This document shows, one piece after another, positions 23,931-32,675 of a stretch of 64,000 nt of DNA. Both the position numbers and the translations under genes were made by a program. The stretch's first letter is position 1; the number at the start of each line of letters is the position of its first letter. The DNA comes from Thermoproteota archaeon. GTDB taxonomy: Archaea > Thermoproteota > Thermoprotei_A > Sulfolobales > NBVN01. The stretch spans positions 71,134 to 135,133 of the forward strand of contig JAUQPH010000003.1 in assembly GCA_030550455.1 (NCBI GenBank), in the 5' to 3' direction. The notes beneath the pieces were generated by a model, which had not been told where the DNA came from, made no database searches, and saw nothing but the letters and a program-made list of their open reading frames with translations.

Positions 23931-25292
23931 GTGGTGAGAGCTGTGAACACGAAAAGTGTGGATTGGTTTGCGATCTCGCTGGAGCTTCACAAAAAGTACG
24001 GAGGGAAGATCGAGGTCATACCAAAGGTTCCTGTAACTAAGCTAGCCGATTTCTCTATTTGGTATACTCCTGGTGTAGCCTCCCCGTGTAAGAAGATTAA
24101 CGAGGAGGGTGCTGACCTCTCGTTCGATTATACTCTAAGGTGGAATTACGCTGCTGTTGTAAGCGACGGAACTAGAGTACTGGGACTAGGTAACATAGGT
24201 CCCGAAGCTGCACTCCCGGTTATGGAGGGGAAAGCGCTACTCTTTAAGTACCTCGGCGGAGTTGACGCTGTTCCCTTAGTTGTAAGGGAACGAGATCCAG
24301 AAAAGTTCATCTATATAGTAAAAGCTCTAGAGCCCAGCTTTGGTGCTATCAACCTAGAGGACATAGAGTCACCTAAGTGCTTTTATATTCTCGAGAAGCT
24401 TCAGGAGATCCTCGAGGTACCCGTTTGGCACGACGACCAGCAGGGGACGGCTCTAGTGAACATAGCTGCGTTAATGAACGCTCTAAAAATAGTAGGCAAG
24501 AAGATAAGTGAAGTCAAGATAGCTCTAGTAGGTGTCGGAGCAGCTAACATAGCTCTATACAAGTATCTTAAGGTAGTTGGTGCCAACCCAAAGAATATAG
24601 TCGCTGTAGACACTAAGGGCGTTCTACACCGAGATCGCCATGATATAGAGAAGCTGAAAGAGGAGAACCCGTGGAAGTACGCTATAGCCATGGAAAGCAA
24701 CGCGGAGGGAATAACCGGGGGTATCAAGGAGGCCTTGAAGGGAGCTGACGTCGTCATTGCCGCTTCAACCCCGGGTCCGGGTGTCATCAAGAAGGAGTGG
24801 ATTGCGGAAATGAATAAGGACGCCATAGTCTTTGCGGAAGCTAACCCGATACCGGAAATATGGCCATGGGAGGCTAAGGAGGGAGGGGCTAGGATAGTTG
24901 CTACAGGCAGATCAGATTTCCCGAACCAGATAAACAATAGCCTAGGGTTTCCGGCAGTCTTCAGAGGCGTTCTAACCGTGAGAGCCAGAAAGATGGTTGA
25001 CGAGATGTTCGTAGCAGCGGCACGAGCGTTAGCTGAGTATGCTGAGGAAAGAGGGATTCACGAAGAGTACATAATACCCAGGATGGACGAAGAGGAAGCA
25101 TATATATTAGAGGCCATAGCGGTTGCCAAGAAAGCCATGGAATTGGGGCTAGCCAGAAGGACTATGAGCCGCGGAGAGCTGGAAAGCGAAGTGCGTGAGC
25201 TGATAGAACGCCCAAAGAAGTATGTCAAACTAGCTCTGGACGGTAACTTAATAAAGACATACTCCTCTTTAACCTCTGGCAAAGCACTTTAA
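23931..25292 (+). CDS. Malic enzyme (malate dehydrogenase, oxaloacetate-decarboxylating)
   Basis: A 453-residue enzyme that converts malate to pyruvate and CO2 with NAD(P). It shows FSIWYTPGVASPCKKI with the catalytic Tyr, GNIGPEAALPVMEGKALLFK with the catalytic Lys, the metal site in WHDDQQGTA, a Rossmann loop ALVGVGAANIAL, and ATGRSDFPNQINN. There is no phosphotransacetylase-like extension. Two starts fit: GTG 23931 and GTG 23943. The second has GGTGAG a few nt upstream. It is convergent with the TRAP operon, whose likely cargo (C4 dicarboxylates) would feed it. Its product pyruvate suits the oxidoreductase at 41.7 kb. Confidence 0.93.
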   Translation: MVRAVNTKSVDWFAISLELHKKYGGKIEVIPKVPVTKLADFSIWYTPGVASPCKKINEEGADLSFDYTLRWNYAAVVSDGTRVLGLGNIGPEAALPVMEGKALLFKYLGGVDAVPLVVRERDPEKFIYIVKALEPSFGAINLEDIESPKCFYILEKLQEILEVPVWHDDQQGTALVNIAALMNALKIVGKKISEVKIALVGVGAANIALYKYLKVVGANPKNIVAVDTKGVLHRDRHDIEKLKEENPWKYAIAMESNAEGITGGIKEALKGADVVIAASTPGPGVIKKEWIAEMNKDAIVFAEANPIPEIWPWEAKEGGARIVATGRSDFPNQINNSLGFPAVFRGVLTVRARKMVDEMFVAAARALAEYAEERGIHEEYIIPRMDEEEAYILEAIAVAKKAMELGLARRTMSRGELESEVRELIERPKKYVKLALDGNLIKTYSSLTSGKAL

Positions 25293-25562
25293 GAAAGCCG
25301 AGTAAGGAAGTGGGACCCGCTAATACGAAGCGTTAAGAGGACCATATTTAGCTTTTCAATTGTGCAGTAAAGTAGGAGATCGATAAAAAGACGAGAGATG
25401 CGACTTAAGACTTTAACAAAAGAGATTACTCTACCTGCTAGAAAGGCCGTGCGCCTAACACATATAGAGAATATTTCGTGGTTTTAGCTCAAAGTAGCTT
25501 CTTGACCCTTCGATTTAATGGGGGTGCGAGGATCCTCAAGTAAAAACTCTCTTCGACGGTCG

Positions 25563-26855
25563 TTACTTGAACCACAGAACTAGTTCTGGCCTAATGAAGA
25601 CTATGGCTATGGCTAGCATCATTAGACCCACGAAGGGTAGGGCTGACTTCATTATTTCGTCCATCGAAACTTTTTCTCCTACAACGCCCTTAAAGTAGTA
25701 GAGGCCCATGCCTACTGGTGGGGTTATGTATGAAGTTATCAGGGTTCCGCAGAATACTACTCCCCACCAGAGAGGGTTGAGGCCAAGCCTTCTTATTACG
25801 GGGTCTAGTATCGGACCAAGGATCATTATTATGGAGACGGGGTCGATGAACATTCCGAGTATGAAGATTATGGATACCGAGACTACTGGAACTAGTAGTT
25901 CGGCCATAGGAAGGGACAGCATGGCGTTGACGACCATAGTTCTACCACCGACAGCAGCAAAGATCGAGCTGAAAGCTCCACCTGTAGCCATGAGCCAGCA
26001 CGCCATCGAAGTCACTTTCAGTGTAGCCGTGAGTGACTCCATCAGGATCTTTCTACTTAGCTTCCGCCTCATTATCACGTAGACTAGGGCAGCTAAGGCC
26101 CCTACTCCCGAAGCCTCAGTCGGGGTCGCAGCGCCTGTAAAGATGCTGCCGAGAACTAGCACTATTATAACTAGTGGACCGATGAGGTACTTTAGGGACC
26201 TAATTTTCTCTGCCATAGAGATATCCTCAGACTTTAAAACCGGTACCTTGTCTTTACGTACGTAGCTCCAGAGGATTACGTAGATAGAGAACATCGCGGC
26301 CATGATTGCCCCAAGCGTTAGTCCACCCGCGAAGAGTCCACCCACTGAAACACCAGCTACAGCTCCATACATTATGGCATTCGTGCTCGGCGGGACTATC
26401 TGGGGTAGAGAGCCAGCAGCGAGAACCGTTCCCACCGACAGCTTTCTATCGTAACGGGCCTTATCCATTATCGGAAAGACCACGAGAGCCAGAGCAGCAA
26501 CTCCTGCGGCAACTACACCGGACATGGCCCCAATCGCGAACCCCATAATAATAGCTATCAGAGCCAGTGAACCTCTGTATTTGCCGAATATCTTGCTCAA
26601 CGGTATGTACATCTCTTCAACAACTCCACCTCTTTCCAGGAGGACCGACATGAAGACAAAGAGCGGTAATGCTACTAGAACCCAGTTGTTCATTAAGGTA
26701 TAGAGACTTTGGTATAGAGTATAGAGACCTCTTTCACCCCATAACGTAAGGGCGAAGATTGCTGAAGTAATCAGTAGAGAAAAGCTTACTGGTACTTTTA
26801 GCACTATAAAAACCAAGAGTACTAGAAACATGAGTATCGGAGCTGGCAAAACCAT
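25563..26855 (-). CDS. dctM: TRAP transporter large permease (DctM)
   Basis: A 430-residue membrane protein with about 12 transmembrane helices, the ion-coupled translocation subunit of a TRAP importer. Family motifs are visible: LPLFVFMSVLLERGGVVEEMY, GMAIGAMSG-type FAIGAMSGVVAAGVAAL, LPQIVPPSTNAIMYGAVAGVSVG-type loop, PTEASGVGALAALVY, and FIDPVSIIMILGPI. It starts 4 nt after dctQ and ends the operon. Confidence 0.92.
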   Translation of the reverse strand: MVLPAPILMFLVLLVFIVLKVPVSFSLLITSAIFALTLWGERGLYTLYQSLYTLMNNWVLVALPLFVFMSVLLERGGVVEEMYIPLSKIFGKYRGSLALIAIIMGFAIGAMSGVVAAGVAALALVVFPIMDKARYDRKLSVGTVLAAGSLPQIVPPSTNAIMYGAVAGVSVGGLFAGGLTLGAIMAAMFSIYVILWSYVRKDKVPVLKSEDISMAEKIRSLKYLIGPLVIIVLVLGSIFTGAATPTEASGVGALAALVYVIMRRKLSRKILMESLTATLKVTSMACWLMATGGAFSSIFAAVGGRTMVVNAMLSLPMAELLVPVVSVSIIFILGMFIDPVSIIMILGPILDPVIRRLGLNPLWWGVVFCGTLITSYITPPVGMGLYYFKGVVGEKVSMDEIMKSALPFVGLMMLAIAIVFIRPELVLWFK

Positions 26856-26859
26856 GTTG

Positions 26860-27354
26860 TCACACCTCTTTCTTGAGAATAGCTTTAACCAGTAGAGCTA
26901 TAGCTTGAACGAAGATGAGAGCACTTCCGATAACTGCTACCCACTTATACCACCATATGGGAGGTGCGAAGATTATCCCAAGACTTGAGTCAACCTCCCA
27001 TATAAGGAAAGACCTCCAAGCTATAGGTACTCCAACCCAGACCAATAGAGCCGAGCCTACAGCAATTATCGCTAGAGCAACTAGCTCTAACACATACCTA
27101 ACTCTCCTCGGAAGCTTGTTAAAAACTACGTCAACAGAGACATGACCACCCTCGAGAAGGGTATACGCACCCCCAAGCACGAAGAGTGTTCCGTATAACC
27201 AGACCGAGAAAAAGAATGCCCTAGCATCCGCCCTTCCGAATAAGTACCTAGCTAGTACCCCGTAAACCACAGTAACTGTTAAAGCTAGAGTAGCGTACTT
27301 AACTAAGTGGGCAACTATAGTGTTGAACTTAGAAACTAAATCCAAAAAACCCAC
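26860..27354 (-). CDS. dctQ: TRAP transporter small permease (DctQ)
   Basis: A 164-residue protein with four predicted transmembrane helices (ATLALTVTVVYGVLARYLFG; FSVWLYGTLFVLGGAYTL; LELVALAIIAVGSALLVWVG; WVAVIGSALIFVQAIALLV). The conserved GGAYTLLEGGHVSVDV segment is the DctQ signature. It sits tightly between the receptor (1-nt gap) and DctM (4-nt gap). Confidence 0.92.
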   Translation of the reverse strand: MGFLDLVSKFNTIVAHLVKYATLALTVTVVYGVLARYLFGRADARAFFFSVWLYGTLFVLGGAYTLLEGGHVSVDVVFNKLPRRVRYVLELVALAIIAVGSALLVWVGVPIAWRSFLIWEVDSSLGIIFAPPIWWYKWVAVIGSALIFVQAIALLVKAILKKEV

Positions 27355-27355
27355 C

Positions 27356-28558
27356 TTACTTTAGGAGAGAAGCCGCTTCAAGAGCTTTCTCGAGGGCGTT
27401 AGCCCACTCGTAGTAGCCTAGCTCTTTCCAAACCCTCAAAACTCTTAGAACATATTCTCTAGCTTCTGGGCTCATCTTAGCGTATTCAACGTGTAGCTCT
27501 ACGCCAACATCGATTATTCTCTTTAAGTCTTCTGCGGGTAGCTCGACTATTGTCGCACCAGCCTGCAACCATCTCTGCCTATACTCCATGTTGAGCTTAG
27601 TTACTAGCTCAGCACCGTACCAGTAGGTCGCATAGCAAGCAGTGCGGATGATCGTCTTCAGTTCTTTTGGTAACTTCGCCCACACATCCGGGTTTACTAT
27701 GAGGAATGCGTGAACCGCAGCCTCACTGTGGAGGTTGTATCCTTTAGTTGGAGCTATGACGTACTTCGCTACCTCGTGGAACCCTAGCCTATAGTTTGCT
27801 ACGAAATCTGTCCACTCAAGACCATCGACAGTTCCTAGCTGGAGTGCGGTGTAGAGCTCTCCAGCTGGCATCATAACTGTTTGAGCACCTAGCCTACTCC
27901 AAAACACGGCAGAAAGACCGGAAGCCCTCATTATCTTACCTTTCACATCGTCTAGTTTCGCTATAGGAACTCTAAAAACAGCTATCTCCGGTTCTCCGTA
28001 GATCATGGGTCCAACGTACACTACACCCCATTTACTGAATGTAGCATTAACTAGGTCTTCCACAGCTCTAACATACTCGAGAAGCTCCCACGGGTCTGAA
28101 AGAGGTCCTGTCTTAGCACCAGCTAGAGCAAATATTGGGTCTTGAGCAGCAAGATAGCTTGTGTAAAATATAGCTATCTCAACAACTCCTCTGGCAGTAG
28201 CATCTACTATCTCTGTAACTGGGAAACCGAGCTCACCTGCTTGAAACACCTCTATCTTAATCCTACCTCCAGACATCTCTTCGACAAGCTTAGCGAAAGT
28301 TGTTGCTATCTCAAACGCGGGATCTCCAGCTAAATAGAATGTTGCCATTCTGAACCTATAAACCTCAGTAGGCACTGGGGCTGGAACGGTGACAGTCACT
28401 GGAACAGTGACCGTAGCAGTCACACCTACTCCAGCTCCAGGAGCTGTAACAGTGACTGTCTTTGTAGGAACCACTCCTTGACCTACGAAAAAGCCAGCTA
28501 CCAGACCTACTACTAGCAATACTATTGCGACGATCGCTAATCTTGGTGTAGTTGACAT
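27356..28558 (-). CDS. dctP: TRAP transporter substrate-binding protein (DctP)
   Basis: A 400-residue extracytoplasmic receptor. The N-terminal membrane segment (AIVAIVLLVVGLVAGFFVG) is followed by a Thr/Val-rich linker, then the DctP domain with KLVEEMSGGRIKIEVFQAGEL, LQLGTVDGLEWTDFVANY and the substrate-gripping region near KGKIMRASGLSAVFWSRLG. A linker plus N-terminal anchor is the crenarchaeal tethering style. The ATG at 28558 coincides with the transcript start predicted from the TATA-like box, so the operon is probably leaderless. The cargo is likely a C4-dicarboxylate or other organic acid, partly from the neighbouring malic enzyme. Confidence 0.92.
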   Translation of the reverse strand: MSTTPRLAIVAIVLLVVGLVAGFFVGQGVVPTKTVTVTAPGAGVGVTATVTVPVTVTVPAPVPTEVYRFRMATFYLAGDPAFEIATTFAKLVEEMSGGRIKIEVFQAGELGFPVTEIVDATARGVVEIAIFYTSYLAAQDPIFALAGAKTGPLSDPWELLEYVRAVEDLVNATFSKWGVVYVGPMIYGEPEIAVFRVPIAKLDDVKGKIMRASGLSAVFWSRLGAQTVMMPAGELYTALQLGTVDGLEWTDFVANYRLGFHEVAKYVIAPTKGYNLHSEAAVHAFLIVNPDVWAKLPKELKTIIRTACYATYWYGAELVTKLNMEYRQRWLQAGATIVELPAEDLKRIIDVGVELHVEYAKMSPEAREYVLRVLRVWKELGYYEWANALEKALEAASLLK

Positions 28559-28576
28559 GGCTAATCCCTCTCATAT

Positions 28577-28610
28577 GTAATAATAAGCCCTTATAAGTAC
28601 ACTATAAGTA
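28577..28610 (-). promoter_or_regulatory. dctPQM promoter with an 11-bp-spaced direct repeat
   Basis: On the minus strand, a TATA-like GCTTATTATTAC (28577-28588) lies about 25 nt before the dctP ATG. Just upstream of it, TATAAGTA occurs twice on the plus strand (28592-28599 and 28603-28610), 11 bp apart, so on the same face of the helix. Such a pair next to the TATA/BRE is a plausible regulator site. The regulator is unknown. Confidence 0.45.
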
Positions 28611-28912
28611 TGTGATCTGTTAGTAAAAATAGTTTATACCAGTCTATAAACTCTAAGTTGTGTGGATGAAACATGTATAGTAGTAAAAGAGTATTGCTTG
28701 TAGACGAGAAGAATTGTTACAATTACATAAAGCTTTAGATTGATCGCTCATCGTACACTAATATCGGTAAAGAGATCATGTAACTCATCACGCGACGAAG
28801 ACTAAACGAGTTATAGAGTGGAACTCTATCCTACGAGAACTTGTAGGCATACAGCACTACTCAATTTTATTGTTCTAAGTGACTGCCTTATACGTTTGTT
28901 GTAGCAGGCTCC
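28611..28912. other. Intergenic stretch upstream of the TRAP operon
   Basis: About 300 nt of A/T-rich sequence with several TATA-like words (GTTTATACC, CTATAAACT near 28635). No gene, tRNA or repeat array was recognised. It separates the TRAP promoter from the 3' end of pcm, which is on the same strand. Confidence 0.4.
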
Positions 28913-29566
28913 TCAGTAGTTCTTAAATCCGTACTTACCTATTAAGGGTACAAACGCACACGGAAGAACGTCTTCAACCTGAAGTTTGCTACCTTCTTTT
29001 GTTATGATCCTCAGTACTTGAACCCACCTATTGCCTACTGGAATGACTAGTTTACCTCCGTCCTTGAGCTGTTCTAGTAGAGGCTTAGGAACGTCGGGTG
29101 CTGCTGCTGTAACTATAATTCCGTCGTAGGGCGCTGCTGGCTGAAATCCCTCACTGCCGTCACCTACGACGACCGTAGCGCGGTCTATGTAGCCGGTTCT
29201 CTTAAGGTTTGAGTGAGCGAATTCCGCTAGCTCTATAATTCTCTCAATAGTCCAAACATGTCCCCTTGCTCCAACGATCTCTGCTAACACAGCAGCTTGG
29301 TAGCCACTCCCAGTTCCGACCTCCAGCACCCTGTGCCCAGGCATGGGATTAAGCTTTTCAGTCATTATAGCGACCATGTGCATAGCGCTTATTGTCTGAC
29401 CGAATCCTATCGGTAGGGGGGTATCGTAGTAGCTAAACCTCCTGTACTCCGGAGGAACAAACTCCTCTCGAGGTACTTTCAGCATCGCTTCAATTACGAC
29501 TTGACTAGATAGATAGCCCTCTGCTACTAGAGAACGTACCGCCTTCTCCCTTTCATCTCTAAAGAT
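28913..29566 (-). CDS. pcm: Protein-L-isoaspartate O-methyltransferase, probable ATC start
   Basis: The enzyme repairs isoaspartyl damage using S-adenosylmethionine. It shows TISAMHMVAIMTEKL, the AdoMet loop VLEVGTGSGYQAAVLAEIVG, and VVVGDGSEGF. The first canonical start, an ATG at 29485, would give 190 residues and delete the N-terminal helix. Upstream in the same frame, 27 codons fit the family perfectly (FRDEREKAVRSLVAEGYL, then VVIEAMLKVPREEFVP). No ATG, GTG or TTG occurs in that stretch before an in-frame TAG. ATC at 29566, with GGGTGG close upstream, gives about 217 residues, the usual archaeal length. The gene is divergent from DUF371. Confidence 0.9.
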   Translation of the reverse strand: MFRDEREKAVRSLVAEGYLSSQVVIEAMLKVPREEFVPPEYRRFSYYDTPLPIGFGQTISAMHMVAIMTEKLNPMPGHRVLEVGTGSGYQAAVLAEIVGARGHVWTIERIIELAEFAHSNLKRTGYIDRATVVVGDGSEGFQPAAPYDGIIVTAAAPDVPKPLLEQLKDGGKLVIPVGNRWVQVLRIITKEGSKLQVEDVLPCAFVPLIGKYGFKNY

Positions 29567-29580
29567 GGCCCCACCCAGAA

Positions 29581-29588
29581 CTATATAG
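29581..29588. promoter_or_regulatory. Palindromic TATA-like box between pcm and DUF371
   Basis: CTATATAG reads the same on both strands. For the plus-strand DUF371 gene it predicts a transcript start near 29611 and a short leader containing GGGTG before the TTG at 29635. On the minus strand its spacing to the pcm ATC (29566) is shorter than usual. Confidence 0.4.
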
Positions 29589-29634
29589 GTTGCAAGAGTG
29601 ATAAGCTACTTCTCGAGTAGGTTTAGGGTGCTAG

Positions 29635-30114
29635 TTGGAGTACTGTGTTGATGTCGTGACTTTCGAGGGCCATGTAAACGTTCGAGCTACACACCCAACT
29701 TCACTCGAGGTAACTAAAGATGATTATCTTACACCGAGAGGTGACTGTATAATCGGCATTAAAAGCAGTAAAGGAGCCTCAGACCTAAGGCAGTGTTTAA
29801 AAGATGACCTCAAGAGAGGTGGAATTCTACTCGGCATAATAATAACCAATAGTGGGCTATTTGACTACTTTATAGCTGAAGGCTCTGAGAGGCTCACACT
29901 TAAAAACACGCAAAAGCTTATAGTCAGAAAATCCCATTACGTAGACGACTCAACGATTGGATTAAGGTCTAATAAGTCCTCGAGAGACTTAGATAGAGCT
30001 CTAGTTGAGGCACTTAAGCGAGGTGAAAAAGGGTACTTAGTGCTAGTAACCTCCGGATCTAAAATATCTCAGGAGCTCTCCACTCTCCCCATACTTCCCT
30101 TAGAGCTCCACTAA
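29635..30114 (+). CDS. DUF371 family protein
   Basis: A 159-residue archaeal protein. The family signature is clear: FEGHVNVRATHPTSLEVTKDDYLTPRGDC split by short turns, then IIGIKSSKGASDL and LRSNKSSRDLDR. The fold is a small beta-rich domain of unknown function, found almost only in Archaea. It starts with TTG preceded by GGGTG. Its last 56 nt overlap, tail to tail, the 3' end of the methylmalonyl-CoA mutase gene, an unusually long convergent overlap that implies antisense transcripts. Confidence 0.82.
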   Translation: MEYCVDVVTFEGHVNVRATHPTSLEVTKDDYLTPRGDCIIGIKSSKGASDLRQCLKDDLKRGGILLGIIITNSGLFDYFIAEGSERLTLKNTQKLIVRKSHYVDDSTIGLRSNKSSRDLDRALVEALKRGEKGYLVLVTSGSKISQELSTLPILPLELH

Positions 30115-31735
30115 TCTCCCCAATCGTGGCACCAGCTTTTACTGCTTCGTATATAGGTACGAATATGTTGACATCCTCTTTCTCCGCAGCCTTCCTTACG
30201 TTATCGATGGCCGCTCTAACTTTAACCTGATCCCTACTCTCCCTCAGCTTCCTCAGTCTACTAACTACTCTCTCCCTCGATACTGGATCTACCTTTAAGA
30301 TCTTCACTTTCGGAACTTCAGGCTCTGTAAACATGTTTACTCCAATTATAGGTATCTCGTTCTTTTCGACCTTTATCTGCCACTCATAAGCAGCTCTAGC
30401 GATCTCGCGCTGCGGATACCCCAGCTTAATCGCTCTAAGCATTCCACCCATTCTCTCTATTTCCTCAAGATACTTCCATGCTCTCTCCTCTATCTGGTCT
30501 GTTAGCCACTCCACATAGTAAGAACCTCCCATAGGGTCAATAGTGTCAGCAACCCCCGACTCGTAGAGAAGCACTTGCTGGACTCTAATAGATAGCTTGA
30601 CAGATTCCTCTGTAGGTAGCGATAGAGCCTCATCGTAGGAGTTAACGTGGAGAGACTGAGTACCACCCAGAACTGCCGCTAGAGCTTGAAGAGTCGTTCT
30701 TATTATGTTAACCATGGGCTGCTGAGCTGTTAAAAGTACTCCAGCAGTCTGAGTGTGGAACCTTAAGATCATAGACCTCTGGTCTTTAGCCGAGAACCAG
30801 TCCTTCATCAACTTGGCCCACATCCTCCTCGCAGCTCTAAACTTGGCTACCTGCTCAAACAAGTTGGTTCTCGCAGCAAAGAAGAACGTGAGCTTTGGTG
30901 CGAAAGCGTCAACGTCGACTTTACCTCTCTCCTTAACCCACCTAATGTACTCAACGGCATCAGCAAACGTGAATGCTATCTCCATAGCTGGAGTAGCGCC
31001 AGCTTCCTCCATGTGGTAACCGCTTATGCTTATCGGGTTCCACTTCGGCATCTCCTTTACTGTGTATAGTATTAAGTCGACCGAGTATCTCATGGAAGGC
31101 TCGGGTGGGTATATATAGTTGTTTCTCGCTATATACTCTTTAAGTATGTCGTTCTGTGTGGTACCGTCTAAAACGGCCTTCGGGATGCCCCTGCTCTCAG
31201 CAACAGCTACATACATCGACAAAATCTCGATTGCGGTTGCGTTTATAGTCATTGACGTAGTGATTTTGTCCATCGGAATGTCTTTAAAGACTATATCCAT
31301 TTCGGTGATTGCCGGTACCGAGACACCTACCTTTCCTACTTCATACCATGCCAGTGGGTGGTCTGGGTCATAACCAAGCTGAGTCGGTAAATCAAAAGCC
31401 ATACTAAGTCCTGTCTGACCTATGCTTAGCAAGTACCTATACCTTTCGTTAGTGTCTTCAGCAGAACCATAGCCAGCGTACTGCCTTATAGTCCACGGCC
31501 TACCTCTATACATCGTCGGATATATTCCTCTAGTAAATGGGTACGCTCCGGGGAACCCGAGCTTCTCTAAATAGTCCCACTCCCCGAGATCTACTGGAGT
31601 ATACACTCTCTTTACTTCGAGACCTTCTTCAGTACTGAATATCTTCTTTCTCTCCGGGACCTTTTTAAGGAGTGGGAGAACTAGTTCGTTCTCCCACTCT
31701 GCTAGCTTCTGCTTAAGTTTCTCTAAGTTAGTCAA
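30059..31735 (-). CDS. mcmA1: Methylmalonyl-CoA mutase, large (catalytic) subunit
   Basis: A 558-residue alpha chain carrying the CoA-binding TIM barrel. It catalyses the B12-dependent conversion between methylmalonyl-CoA and succinyl-CoA. Hallmarks are PFTRGIYPTMYRGRPWTIRQYAGYG split at the active-site loop, AFDLPTQLGYDPDHP, DGTTQNDILKEYIAR, and HTQTAGVLLTAQQPMVNIIRT. The B12-binding domain is on a separate protein, the archaeal arrangement. It overlaps the epimerase gene by 4 nt as the last gene of a three-gene operon. Its 3' end overlaps the convergent DUF371 gene by 56 nt. No MeaB-type chaperone is in this cluster. Confidence 0.95.
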   Translation of the reverse strand: MTNLEKLKQKLAEWENELVLPLLKKVPERKKIFSTEEGLEVKRVYTPVDLGEWDYLEKLGFPGAYPFTRGIYPTMYRGRPWTIRQYAGYGSAEDTNERYRYLLSIGQTGLSMAFDLPTQLGYDPDHPLAWYEVGKVGVSVPAITEMDIVFKDIPMDKITTSMTINATAIEILSMYVAVAESRGIPKAVLDGTTQNDILKEYIARNNYIYPPEPSMRYSVDLILYTVKEMPKWNPISISGYHMEEAGATPAMEIAFTFADAVEYIRWVKERGKVDVDAFAPKLTFFFAARTNLFEQVAKFRAARRMWAKLMKDWFSAKDQRSMILRFHTQTAGVLLTAQQPMVNIIRTTLQALAAVLGGTQSLHVNSYDEALSLPTEESVKLSIRVQQVLLYESGVADTIDPMGGSYYVEWLTDQIEERAWKYLEEIERMGGMLRAIKLGYPQREIARAAYEWQIKVEKNEIPIIGVNMFTEPEVPKVKILKVDPVSRERVVSRLRKLRESRDQVKVRAAIDNVRKAAEKEDVNIFVPIYEAVKAGATIGEISGALREVWGEWRAPEIF

Positions 31736-32139
31736 CGCTTCTCCCTCCTAGTCATTATCTCAAGCAAGACTCCAAAGGTGCTCTTAGGATGAATGAAGTT
31801 TATCTTTCTCTCACCGTGAGATACTTCCCTAGGCTTATCGTAGGTCAGTGTAACACCCTTAGATTTAAGTTCCTCAGTCTTAGCGTCTACGTCATCTACG
31901 TGTATCGATATATGGTGGATGCCCTCCCCTCTTTTCTCTATGAACTTACTGACAGCTGACTCTGGGTCGGTTCCCTGAAGAAGCTCAATGTAGGACTCTC
32001 CTACTCTGAACATAGCTATTCTAACTTTCTCCTCTGGGACCTCTTCGATCTTTACTAGCTCGAGCCCTAGGACGTCCTTGTAGAACTTTACAGCCTCATC
32101 GAGGTTCTTCACAGCTATCCCTATGTGGTCGATCTTCAT
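31732..32139 (-). CDS. mce: Methylmalonyl-CoA epimerase
   Basis: A 135-residue vicinal-oxygen-chelate (glyoxalase-fold) enzyme that interconverts the (R) and (S) forms of methylmalonyl-CoA. It has KIDHIGIAVKNLDEAVKFY with the first metal His, a glutamate in YIELLQG, GIHHISIHVDDV, and a final LLEIM. It overlaps the mutase subunit genes by 4 nt on both sides, so all three are translationally coupled. Confidence 0.94.
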   Translation of the reverse strand: MKIDHIGIAVKNLDEAVKFYKDVLGLELVKIEEVPEEKVRIAMFRVGESYIELLQGTDPESAVSKFIEKRGEGIHHISIHVDDVDAKTEELKSKGVTLTYDKPREVSHGERKINFIHPKSTFGVLLEIMTRREKR

Positions 32140-32546
32140 TCCCCCTCACCTAACGCCCTCTTAAACACTTCTACGACTTTAGATAAAGGAGTTCCTGGAG
32201 GCAGCACCTCGTAGACACCGATCTCTTTAAGCTTTGGAACATCTTCTGGAGGTATGATTCCTCCAACTATTACGGGAACTTTCACACCCTTTTCTTTAGC
32301 TATTCGAAGGAGATCAGATACTAGCTCCTCGTGACTCCCTGACAGTATAGAAACACCGATAGCTTCCACATCTTCTTCGAGGGCTACCCTCACTAAGTCC
32401 TCAGGAGACTGGTGGACACCTAAGTAGACCACCCTGAAACCTGCGTCTCGTAGAGCCATCGTTATAACTTTAGCACCTCTATCGTGACCGTCAAGCCCGA
32501 GTTTAGCAACTAGCACTTTTTTTCTAGCAGGTTTCTCTTGGCTCAA
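32136..32546 (-). CDS. mcmA2: Methylmalonyl-CoA mutase, small B12-binding subunit
   Basis: A 136-residue cobalamin-binding protein. It carries the base-off signature D-x-H-x-x-G in LGLDGHDRGAKVI, then SILSGSHEE and the GGIIPPED loop. It pairs with the large subunit in the same operon. The TTG start is preceded by GGTGAC, and a TATA-like GATATTTTAC lies about 30 nt upstream, so the operon begins here. The cobalamin would come from the BtuFCD-like importer at 55.5 kb (inference). Confidence 0.94.
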   Translation of the reverse strand: MSQEKPARKKVLVAKLGLDGHDRGAKVITMALRDAGFRVVYLGVHQSPEDLVRVALEEDVEAIGVSILSGSHEELVSDLLRIAKEKGVKVPVIVGGIIPPEDVPKLKEIGVYEVLPPGTPLSKVVEVFKRALGEGE

Positions 32547-32675
32547 CTTGTCACCAAAATCACTTCTAAGCTAGTAAAATATCCTTTGTCTCCAAGCATA
32601 CTATAAACTGCGGAAACTCCACATCAAGCCACTTCTAGCACTATCTATGACTTGGTCAACTGAAACCTGCGACGT

